Source: Naegleria lovaniensis | Taxonomy: Eukaryota > Heterolobosea > Eutetramitea > Acrasida > Naegleriidae | Reading direction: 5' to 3' | DNA length: 64,000 nt | Assembly: GCF_003324165.1 (NCBI RefSeq) | Contig: NW_025407823.1 | Span: 744,001-808,000 of the forward strand | In this document: in pieces, positions 35,201-44,149 of the stretch | Numbering within the stretch: position 1 is the stretch's first letter | How the letters are laid out: each line of letters starts with the position of its first letter | Made by a program: the position numbers and the translations under genes | Notes under the pieces: generated by a model | What the model was told of the DNA's origin: nothing | The model's database searches: none | What the model saw: the letters and a program-made list of their open reading frames with translations, nothing else

Positions 35201-36038
35201 TTGTTAACGTGTCACATTCAACATTTTCAATGGCTTGAATTGGTTTTTCGAAGATTATTTGTCGTTGTCTTAGTGGTTCACTACCGTATATTGATGTAAT
35301 CTGATTATACATGCTTTGTATTTGCCTAGAGGCCTCCGAAAGGGTCACATTGGTGGAATGTTCTGTAGAGGTGATGGAGGGAAGGGAATTTGTGGAAAAG
35401 TTAGGAGTCTGGATGGGGAGTCCGTCCAGAAAAAGAGAGGAAGGCGAGACACGCAAACAATTTCGAGGTTGTTCCTCAAAATCAGTCGATGATCTCATGT
35501 TTGTAATTTTGGAATGTTGCTCGACTCTATTGGATTTAATAGATGAAAGTAGTGAGTGCACTTTTCCGAAAAGATGCTCATCCGATAAATCTTTCATATC
35601 ATCAGATTTTTCATTCTTGGGATGGTGCATGAATATTACTTTTTTGTGAAGGTCCAACTTGTTATTAATCAAAGTAGAATTTGTTAAATTATTTAAATTT
35701 TGTTGTTGTGATGATTCTTCAGAAGAATTTTTCGAAAATCGAACTCTGTTGCGAATGAGTTGTTGGTATGTGGCATGTCGTAGAGAAATAAATACAAACC
35801 TTTTCGAATCGTTTAATTCTTCTTTAATTTCTTGGACATTCTCCTTGTCGTCTGGAACGATACCATTCGGAAAGCATTTTCGACAAAGATCATCGTCCTC
35901 ATCGCCTAGTGAATTTTTTGTTTTGGGTTTCGGAGGAGGTAATTGATTCTTTCTTTCCTCTTTGATCCATTTTATCAGTGTTGGATGGCTAAGCCTCTTT
36001 TTCTCCTTGTAACAGGATGAATAAGATGAAAATGTCAT
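32214..36038 (-). CDS. Sfi1-like centrin-binding repeat protein
   Basis: 1274 residues from ATG 36038. After a disordered N-terminus (~270 residues, with a CxxC pair at DDDLCRKCFPNG), about 900 residues are built of roughly 20-35-residue helical repeats with a Trp near the end of each unit and basic residues after it, such as FSRWKEATNR, VHWKQRTKKQ and QWRRFTLESK. This is the pattern of Sfi1, whose repeats bind centrin along a long helix at the spindle pole or centrosome and basal body (family knowledge). It is not rich in classic IQ consensus. Assignment to the Sfi1 superfamily is by the Trp-repeat layout, not by sequence identity. The C-terminus is Ser-rich and acidic. A basal-body or microtubule-organising role would fit an amoeboflagellate. 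Confidence 0.7.
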   Translation of the reverse strand: MTFSSYSSCYKEKKRLSHPTLIKWIKEERKNQLPPPKPKTKNSLGDEDDDLCRKCFPNGIVPDDKENVQEIKEELNDSKRFVFISLRHATYQQLIRNRVRFSKNSSEESSQQQNLNNLTNSTLINNKLDLHKKVIFMHHPKNEKSDDMKDLSDEHLFGKVHSLLSSIKSNRVEQHSKITNMRSSTDFEEQPRNCLRVSPSSLFLDGLPIQTPNFSTNSLPSITSTEHSTNVTLSEASRQIQSMYNQITSIYGSEPLRQRQIIFEKPIQAIENVECDTLTTLHYLKEKQKSLRITRLQEIRYNIELERSEMIKNQKVQDLKRRIHDLRKKISLEREKDALFRKQRLKEINRLRTTVKNSTRANEKAKMFITALNVNQDNYRYQVAIYEGEIATCLAKLFFYYLKMDYLTSQYRQELITKMHDEVYEGLARNSLLGLRTFAKKSIDLRRRFEKFTSYVRTGKKAEVIHQWRLKTKNCIEDKKKEEIALTHYYNGLQKRAFNSLVYVITKQLFKQCGNDLAHMWKDRITLGKAFHGWRHLAEKTKYLKHGLLKFAVADSFDDLDRFKTENELESYRSYNIRLNFRTKITKNLIQLYREKKQLLTEFEYRPKLIYVDRNPAKLIDLSTIYKIEKSEDHTHSFYRQYHAYKKEQEDCERSLDVKAFEKTSIPDLTQKVCELRLKKKALQHWRVIFFEKVLDRRAEKFHKDVLLRKAFYSLAYHKEDAHEKISTIREMSNANLLVSFFSRWKEATNRIICEKDCIAEEYHNITIVRKVFNSMKQSCLPDYNTDLIERLVAWRMKEKERILKKWKLMLLVKKSKEKFEQAVSDQYNLSLLHKLMVHWKQRTKKQQLLRKAFTAAVERMRAKTRVFENKKLLAKYVFKSLKRHKDTQKERKKQLNMFMLAKKTYDSSLKQKVFILWRLKYNIELEKREIAENEEEQIKGALASEHYRKVMTRKILTSWKEYTIETKFVDIILQRKAFNQWRRFTLESKERSIEEPRMFLRKIMFRRWKLATIEHKETRSLNALADRFHHRNLCKKGMQSLKEFIIHRRIEHVQLIRSKQYYIDTLRRKVIISLLMNINEKKEKRRKKDKADLFYHKKLIQSNLNAPLSLDRFLKLPPDSPLNVSSTLNIVYYKILFKAIDSWKIFVNIEKEKRLRLARAVHAHSSNLKFKFFDLWRRKSKLASHKLGSKVSIHSWRESTPLSSLSSLNWQPLSVENIATTAAASPIVCNTDRESTNIPNTLASKVFIHHHHYLIASDSDSDDVMEYLTMADP

Positions 36039-36235
36039 GGATGATTTGTAATTATGTGTGATTCCGAAATTCAGTTGTTGTTATTGTTGTTGATTCGCAA
36101 CACCAATCATTTGTTTTTTATATTAAAATTTTTTTTGTAACTGGTTGGGCGGGAGTTGTTTCATGGCGGCAATATTAGCCGAAACTTTTGAAAGACAATT
36201 ACACATTCAACCTTTCTTTTTCAATGTAAAAAGAA

Positions 36236-36913
36236 TTACTTCTTGTATTCAAAGTTCTGAGCTTCTGCCAACTGAACGGTTTGTTTCCATGATTCTCTTG
36301 AGGAAATCTTCTCCCACCAAGCTTTCACATGAGGTCTTTCCATCATCACATGTGCCATATTCACTTGAGGATGGAATAAACTTCTCCCAACTGGCAAGTG
36401 AAATAAATCTGCCAAAGTCAATGCATTACCACCAATATATTCTTGCTTACTCAAAATTCTTTCATAGGCATCCAAATAGGTGACGAGTTTTTGTGAAAGA
36501 ATTTTCACTCGTTCTGGATCTGTGTCTCCCAAATGAAACATTTTCTTGAAGAACAATTCCATGGCAAGTCCATGAACAGTTGGATCGAAATAGGAGGTTT
36601 CAATGGAGGCACCTTGTTCAAACAATCCAAATGCTTGGATATCCTCGGTGGATGGAATGAGTGGTGTTCCACGATCTTTAAATTTTGCTTCTAAATATCG
36701 ACAAATGGCACGAGATTCATAAACGAGGAAGCCATCATCATCTAATACAGGAATCACACCAAAAGGTTGTTTGGAAAGGTATGCTTCCGATTTATGCTCA
36801 CCGTTCATCATGTCGACTGGAAGGAGCTCAAAATCTAAATTCTTCTCTTTTAGAACTACGACGACACGTTGCACATTGCTTGAAAAGTAATGACCATAGA
36901 GTTTGAGAGCCAT
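36236..36913 (-). CDS. Glutathione S-transferase
   Basis: 225 residues starting at the ATG at 36913; the frame extends 13 codons upstream but only from a GTG, so I use the ATG. The N-terminal thioredoxin-like half contains MALKLYGHYFSSNVQRVVVV, with the Ser that would contact glutathione, then the cis-Pro motif GVIPVLDDDG and the YESRAICRYLE motif that binds the gamma-glutamyl part. The C-terminal helical half has the NALTLADLFHLP motif, corresponding to the conserved N-capping box of GSTs. Layout and size match the phi/theta-like classes. Role: conjugation of glutathione to electrophiles, or peroxide detoxification, in the cytosol (family knowledge). No signal peptide. Confidence 0.9.
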   Translation of the reverse strand: MALKLYGHYFSSNVQRVVVVLKEKNLDFELLPVDMMNGEHKSEAYLSKQPFGVIPVLDDDGFLVYESRAICRYLEAKFKDRGTPLIPSTEDIQAFGLFEQGASIETSYFDPTVHGLAMELFFKKMFHLGDTDPERVKILSQKLVTYLDAYERILSKQEYIGGNALTLADLFHLPVGRSLFHPQVNMAHVMMERPHVKAWWEKISSRESWKQTVQLAEAQNFEYKK

Positions 36914-37102
36914 GTTGATGATAAATGTGTGGTTGATTTTAATTATGATCACAGCTTGAGTGAATTAATTTTTTGTTGAATGTGAAAGCGTGGTGTAATC
37001 TTTGTGTGAGAATCATTACTAACAATGTCGTGAGCGAGGTGCAAATTGATTTAACAAGCACGCAGAACTTATTCGTTTTGTTCAGAGCGTTTGAAGTAAT
37101 AA

Positions 37103-39531
37103 TCAGAAATTTGTTTTATTCAGCAAGTTCTGAATCGAAGGTAATGTTAAAGGTTCATTCTTAATCGTTGAAGTACCATTGCTTGGATCATTCAAAAAGG
37201 TTCCTGCAGTGTCATTGTGTCTCTTCAAGAGGGAAACTACATTTTCACTTGCTCCACTCACAGTGAAAGGTCGTTGAGCAACACGTACTTGAACAGGTGT
37301 TGTTGGATGCTGGAAGGATTGAGGTCGACCCACAGAATGGTTGCTGCCCAAGCCAGAATTGGCAGCAAATGCAGTACTTGTGCTTGTTGGATTAATCACA
37401 ACATGATTCAATGGAGAATTATTTCCAGAGTGAGAGGACTTGTTGTTGGTGAGAGCAGTGCTGGTGTTTTGGAAAAGTGTTGAACTCACAGGGGTGGTTT
37501 GACCACTGTGTGAAGAAGACTGACTATCGTCGACTCCTAGTCTACCGTTGTTGTTGTTGTTGTTGTTGCTGGACGTGACAGATACAGTGGGTGAAGGAGT
37601 GTCATTACTGCTTGTTGAGCTCGTCATTACATTCTTTGTAGAAACGGTAGAATTCGTTGCACTAGTTGTGGTATTTGAGCTTGTTCCATTCATACATTCG
37701 TCACAAACTACACGATTCAATACCAAAAATTGTTTTTCAATAGTTGGAAGTGCAGTCATGAGACATTTCTTATGGGCCCATCTCTCACACTTTGGGCAAG
37801 TGACCCATGGTTCTGGAGCATTCACAAGCTCACTAGAATCTCTGTAAATCTCATTGCAAAATTTGCAAAAGTGACCCTTTCTGTAATGCAAGCCACATGC
37901 ATTGCAAAGATTGGCACGTCTTCCTCCCTCTACAGCAAATCCCTTTCTGTTCCATGTGAACCAAGGATTGTTGAATGCAAATGAAAAGGAATTATTATTA
38001 TTCAAAAATGCATTTCAAGTTCAATAAATCAAAATTCAAAACATTCATAAAGCAATAAATAAACTTACCTCCACAACGGAGTATCTGTAGTATTGCATTT
38101 TGGATTTTCACACTGTCTCGAAACAACCTTAGGGCTTTTCTTGGGTGGTTTGGGTTGAAAATTGGAGAATGATTTCACTTGATTGTTATTATTGCTCATT
38201 GCTGATGTTGTGATGCTCGCAGAATTCATGCTCGTATTCAAAGTCTCGCTCGTTGTTGAGGATGGTGCTGTCGAATAAAACGAAATTGACTCCTTATCAA
38301 AATTGGAAATGGTCGTATTGGTATGATTACTGCCACGTCGTTGCAAAGGCTTTCTTGGGGGAACAGGTGGAGGAATCATTCCAGAGGTTGTCGTGTTATT
38401 ACTTCCCGAATAATTGGCTGTTACAGAGATGGGTGGGTTCATGTTTGTTGGTAAGCCATTATTGTTGACCTGTGATCCGAAATTTGGAGTGTAAGTGGTA
38501 GGAGCGTGATGATGATGATGGTGGGAATGCGGATCATCATGAAGCATGGGCTCATTTCGATTACCGTAAAAATTACTGCTGTATGGTTGTTCAGGGACGC
38601 CAGCGTAGGAGGAATGACCCTGATGATGATTGCGTCGTGCTGCTTCCTCTGAGAGTTGCATCATGATGAGGCTTGCAGGTTGTTCTTCATGCTGTTGTTG
38701 TTGCTGAGGGTAATTTAAGGAACCTCCAGGCATGATGACTGCTTTTCGGTGTGCTTGATATTGTGGTTGTTTGGCACGAGCAGTTCCATTGCTGCTGTTT
38801 GGATGATGATGGTGCTCGACAGGTGCTGTACTTGCAGCATGAGAACTCGTATCCATTCTGTGTTGAATGTTCTGATCTACTTGATAACCTCCAAAGCTGG
38901 TTGTAGGTGCATTGGAAAGCATCCCTCCACTTCGGTTTCTATTGAACGGTATCTCTTGATGATGTTGGTGGTGAGGAGGGTTATGATGATCACGATGCTG
39001 TCCAGGATATGGAGGTGGTTGCAAGAAGGCTTCAGATGGTGCATAATGATTCACGTTGTGGTTTGAAACGTCAACCAAATGATCTTCATCATCAACCATT
39101 GCATTGTAATCCAATGAGCCCTGAATATGCGTTACGGAACCGGTGTCCAAGTGGTTGTTCTGCGTATGAACACGAAGCGATGGGTATGAATAGGGTCTTG
39201 AATGATCATTTTGGTGTGCATGGTCATTCGACAATGTGATGGCTGTGTTAGAATTTCCGTTTTGGTAAGAGGTGTGATGGCTTGACCACCGATTTCTGTT
39301 GCTGGTGGATGATGATGGTTCATGCTCGGGCGTAGTGATCATCATTGAATGGCCATTCATATGATTGCTGGTGTTGTTGCTGCCATTTCGATGATGAAAT
39401 GGTGAAGAGGTAAAATAATTATTGTGTGATGAAGGAATGTCGGTGTGGGATGAAGTTAATTGACCGGTTTGTTGGATGAAGGAACGAAAAGAAGGCAGCT
39501 GTTGTTGTTGCTGACTAGAAGGAGGGTTCAT
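37103..39531 (-). CDS. GATA-type zinc finger plus PHD finger protein, two exons
   Basis: Exons 39531-38069 and 37946-37103 are joined across a 122-base intron (37947-38068, GTAAGT...GAACAG) in phase, giving about 768 residues. The intron lies inside the zinc finger: exon 1 ends at CENPKCNTTDTPLWR and exon 2 continues KGFAVEGGRRANLCNACG. GATA features (TPLWR, LCNACG) are clear, but the spacing is C-x4-C-x22-C-x2-C instead of C-x2-C-x17-20-C-x2-C. Right after it is a cysteine-rich motif, CKFC ... CPKCERWAHKKC ... CDEC, with PHD-finger spacing. The N-terminal ~480 residues are Gln/Asn/His/Ser-rich with a PPPVPPRKP proline motif. It is likely a nuclear transcription factor or chromatin reader (inference). 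An additional 5' exon is possible because the frame is open upstream of the ATG. Confidence 0.8.
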
Positions 39532-40087
39532 GTTTGGTTCTGCTTGGCTTGTTGAACAAATTTGTTGCCGAGTCACGCTCTTGGTTGTTGGACGTTTGGA
39601 AGCACTCTCAAAATTTCAGCAAGCACATTAATTTGTTGCTTTTTTTATTGTATGGTTATGATGCGCGGAAGAGATGAGAAAATCTTGCAAATCGCACGCT
39701 TCGTGAAAGGTGTCACCAACTAATTAGACATCCATAACATGATCCATCACTTGCTGGTGCATCTACTTGGAGAGCAGATCCTGTTCGTTCCTGTAACATT
39801 TAACAGACAGTCTGTTAGCAAGTACGTGAGTTTAAAGCCCATAAGAAAGAAAAACAAAACACTTTCCAAATCATCACTGACACTTTTACAACAGGAAGGT
39901 TAAGAATACTAGATCTCACAATTTAAAATCAAATGCATGCTGTCACCAAGGTTTCATGGAATTGTTCGGAGGTTGAGTCGCGTCACAAATCATCACTGGT
40001 TACTGCTCCGATTCAATTTTTTATTGAATTGGCCTCGTTTCCTAATTCACCTTGCTGTTTCGCGACACGATATCTTCAAGTGAAAAT
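39532..40087. other. Intergenic, about 560 bases
   Basis: Between the GATA/PHD gene start and the 3' end of the ABCG gene. It contains a perfect inverted repeat at 39801-39817 (separate entry). A short open frame at 39933-40130 plus has no supporting pattern. No RNA gene seen. Confidence 0.5.
39801..39817. promoter_or_regulatory. Perfect inverted repeat, possible dimeric operator
   Basis: TAACAGAC-A-GTCTGTTA: two exact 8-base half sites separated by one base, about 270 bases upstream of the GATA/PHD gene ATG. Such a symmetric site would suit a dimeric transcription factor; it could equally be chance or a small hairpin. Only the symmetry is seen; function is inference. Confidence 0.3.
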
Positions 40088-43000
40088 TCAAGCATCAACG
40101 CATTTACACTTTTCGTGTTCCAATCTGTAAACTTGACCGCGACAAACAAAGTAAGACAAAAATCTGGTACTTGGCAATTCTAATCGCCGAATCGTTCTTG
40201 CATCTTTTGTTGAATGAGTGTACCAACTTTTCTCTGCAGACAAACTATTCACAATGGTGTAATCACCTTGATATTGTATCACCTCAGAAAGATAAATAAG
40301 CTCTCTCACGTAACGAGCATGTGAAATGAAAGGAAAGAATGGCAAAGGTTCAGACATCTCATTGATGCTTGTCAACGTTGGAACACCTCCACAAAAAACA
40401 TATCCCACAAAGATAATGATGGCACAAGTCAGTTGTCGAAGCTCTGCCCGCACTGATACAGAGACACAATAGGCCACTGGGAACACGGTGAAATTCAACA
40501 ATAGGAATATAGCAAAATACACTCCAAAGGACGCTCTTGGTAAAACAATATAGTAAAATGTGAGAGTAAAGCACAAGGACACAATCAACATTTGAATCAC
40601 TGCCAGAAAGTCCTTCACTAAAAAGTACATGAATGAATTCACACCACTTTGAGATTCTCTCACAAAGTTGGCCTTCTCTTTTCCAAATATTCTTAAGGAC
40701 GACATGGCACCTGCCAATGACACTCCCAGAATGACATAACTTGATAGGGCACTGACATAATCTTTTTGAGGGAGAGCACAAACTGAGAGCTTTTCAGTGG
40801 GACATTGCAACACGATGGATTTATCGAGAGGGCCTTGGAATAAATCAGCTCGAACATTCAATAAGAGAATACCAATCAATAATCCACCCAAGAGATTGAG
40901 AAATGCATCAACAATCAAATTGAACCATTCTCTGTAGAGTTGAATTAATGCTCTGACCAATAAGGCAAACAGTTGATGATAGAAAGGAGAAACATCTTTT
41001 GGTCGAGAGGCTTTTGAAAGAACTCGACCTCTTTTCTGAGCTTTGATGTTTGGCGTTGTAGGTGATCCAGATTTGCTTTCTTCAAGATCCCGACTGTCTT
41101 TCTGGAGAGTCTTCTGATTCGAGTTCGTTGACTTTTCTGTCTTGTTGGAACGAGCTTCTACTGTGACTTGCAAATCGTTCAGTATTTCAAAAGATGTATC
41201 CGAAACAAAGTCTAAAATTTCATCAGCATTGGCATGTCGATTCAATTTCAAATAATTGTAACCAATCTCATGAGATATAACCTCTCTTTTTCCTTTGAGG
41301 ACCACATGTTTTGATTTGAACACCATGAGATCTGTAAACAGACAAAAAGTTTCATAGGCAGGTTGATGAATGACACAAATGACAGTCTTTCCAGTCTTTG
41401 CAATTTCTAATAGAATTTTACAGAGCTTGTTTGCAGTGAGATAATCTAATCCTGTAGTTGGCTCATCCTATATTAGATAGATTTGTCAAGATAACATGTG
41501 TGATGTTTTTATATTAACGTGGTAATAAATGTATCAGTGAAATTTGTTACAATCAATAACATTCTAATACTTACCAAAATGAGAATTGGAGGTTGTGTTA
41601 CCATTTCAATACCTACATTCACTCGCTTCTTCTCACCACCACTAATACCTCTCTTTTCTTCATTTCCAATAATGGTGTTTGAAACATTGGAATCCTTCTT
41701 GATCAATTTCAAATCTCTCAAGACTTTATCCACTCGTTCAGAATGACCTTTAAAAGTTAAATCTGCATTTCGTACATAGGAATTGAATAATAATGTTTCT
41801 CGAGGTGTCAAGATTGGAATCATGGTATCATCTTGTGGAACAAAACCAACTAAGCGTTTCATGGATTCTGAATTTAGACTTCTTCCTCCAATGAATACTT
41901 CACCTCCAATTTTACCTCGACTTGTTCGCTTACTGAGTGAGTTGATAAAGGTTGTCTTGAATTCATTAATTGCAATTCATTAACAACCAACGTTCAGTGA
42001 TGATGAAATTAATGTTAAATAAAAAATATTAATATTTTGAAATATAATAATTCCATAGTTTCATAGAAAGGTAAAGCACATACCTTTCCTGATCCACTCT
42101 CTCCCAAGAGTGCTGTAAGTGTATATGGAAGAAATTCTCCCGAAGTGGAATGAAGATGTGTAGATCCAGAAAAGTCCTGAAATGTCAAGTGTTCATATTC
42201 TAATTTCACACCAATATTGTGATCCTTTGTGTCTGAAAGTGTGTCATTCCATTTCTTTTTTGATTTTTCAATACAAAACAATTTCCTCAATGAGAAGGGA
42301 ATAAATACTCTCATCTCCTTCGAATCCACAACTCTTTTCCATCTTGTCAAAAGAACAAGAGTGGCCAATATGATGAAAATCCAAGTTAGAGCCACACTTG
42401 TCATGTATAATGTAATTTCACACATGTAACTTTCAATATAATAAGAACCTTGGAAAGTTAATGGAAATGAAGTTGAGTTATAATCTTGATAATCATCCAT
42501 CGAAGATTTTGAAAGAGTGGTCAATGCATTCAAAAGAGTGGTAGAGTCTGTGGTTTCTGTGGTCATCATTTTCAAAGTCACGACCACTCGAACTCCAAAA
42601 TTAGAATTAATCTCAACATCAGTGGAATTATCAATGATGGAAAGACTTAGTTGTTTGAATCCATATTGACCTTGAGATTTCAACCAATAATTGACAGAGG
42701 TGGGATCTAGGTATCCTGTCGAGTTATATGTCTTGAAACTGGATAATTCTTTGAAATAATAAATATCCATGGGTGTACTAGATTGATAGAAAAATGTCAA
42801 CTTGTCACTGTTTTCAAAAGAGTCCTTTGTAACATCAATTTCCAATACTTTTTGAATGCTACATGTCTTGACAATGGTACTATTCAAACTGTAATGCTTG
42901 TACATGGCTCCCTTATTAAAATTGCAATCCGTCTTACTTTCAAAATTCAGTGTAAAATATTGAAATGCATTCACCGATTTTTCAATCGCAAAGGCACTGT

Positions 43001-43712
43001 AATAACTCAATCCTCCCACAACACACACATACGCCACACAAAGGAATACAACCATGAGCCAGACACAAATTCTATTCCTTAATTCATTGGAGGTTGACTT
43101 CAACGATTTCAATTCATCTCTTCCATGGTGTGAAGGATTTTGATGATCATTCTCCATCACACCCATATCAATCACTTCATCCGAGTGTTCTCCATACACT
43201 GGTGTCATTCGAGGAGGTGAATTTTGGTCATCCATGACCACAGAAATATCATGACTCACCAATGACATGTTGTCAATGGAACTAGCAGGTGAGTTATTGG
43301 TTGACACATGTGCAATTCCAGCTCCAATAATTTGAATATTAATCATTCGAGACGTAGAATTAGTGGAATCTAAACTTTCAGAACTTTGATGAGCCACAAA
43401 CTTTTGTATCGATTCAATTTCCTTCTCCTCCTCAACATTTTTGTGATTTTCAAAAACTGCATTCATGTTGGAAGAAGGATGTGGAGAAGAATCTGTAATG
43501 ACAATATTCGGATGAGAGGATGAATCTTGTTGGTTCATGGAGGTTGTGATGGTTTCTGCATCTTGTTGTTGTTGGTTCACTTCTGATGAAGGAACGGAAG
43601 GAGAATGAAGTTCAGAGGTTGATGGTTGTTGTTGTGGTGGCTGTTCTTCTGTGATTTCAATGACCTCTTGTGGATTGGAATTGGTGCCTGCCGGAGAGGG
43701 TCTTGGATTCAT
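40088..43712 (-). CDS. ABCG-type transporter with N-terminal membrane-bound domain, three exons
   Basis: Exons 43712-42084, 41955-41575 and 41467-40088; introns of 128 and 107 bases with GTATG/GTAAG donors; all phase 0. The protein is 1129 residues. It has a disordered, Ser/Gln-rich N-terminus and a first membrane segment (IWLMVVFL-like, about 43020-43080). Then comes a roughly 180-residue extracytosolic Asn/Thr-rich stretch and a second segment near 42350-42430. The ABCG nucleotide-binding domain has Walker A GESGSGK (42084-42104), signature ISGGEKKR, Walker B DEPTTGLD and the H-loop VIHQP. The last part is the ABC2 membrane domain with about six hydrophobic segments. The order NBD-TMD is typical of ABCG half-transporters; the N-terminal membrane domain is unusual. 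Substrate unknown. Divergent from the paralog at 44150. Confidence 0.9.
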
Positions 43713-44149
43713 GTGTGATCTTGTTGTTTTTTTTCGAGAGAGATGCAAAGTGTTCTGTGTTGGTGGACCATAGTTTCTTGCTTTGGATTGGTGTCAAACG
43801 TCATTTAGAACTATTTCAACAACTTTTAGCAGTGACAATGAGAAGGTTGTGTAAGTGAAAAGAACTCGAAAGGCATTAGTAAAACACAACGTCATGTCCA
43901 TGTTCATCACTGAATGAACCACAACCTGAAATCACTTCATGGATATTCACTCTTTTAATTTTCCATCTCTGAGTTGGCATGATTCGTGATATCGAAATAT
44001 CCAAATGTCTCCAATCATCCCGAGGTTCAACAACACTAGAAAAAAAACAGCCACCAACCTGAGCTTGTTCCATCTCTCACTAGTTTTCATTCAAATATTG
44101 TTTGTGTGAACTCTTTCAACAACATGCAACACTCGGATTCATCATCCTC
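43713..44149. promoter_or_regulatory. Shared divergent promoter region of two ABCG genes
   Basis: 437 bases between the ATGs of two head-to-head paralogous transporters. A short minus-strand frame at 43876-44073 has no support. No obvious repeated motif was noticed by eye, but the arrangement makes co-regulation plausible (inference). Confidence 0.4.

Noticed and set aside
39933-40130. Short plus-strand frame in the GATA-ABCG gap
   Set aside because: 65 codons with no pattern and an overlap with the 3' end of the ABCG gene; expected by chance.
40359-40781. Second minus-strand frame, Cys/Ser-rich, over ABCG exon 3
   Set aside because: It overlaps the membrane domain of the transporter in another frame and has no independent support.
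43876-44073. Minus-strand frame in the ABCG divergent promoter
   Set aside because: 65 codons without domain pattern, in a region better explained as shared promoter.
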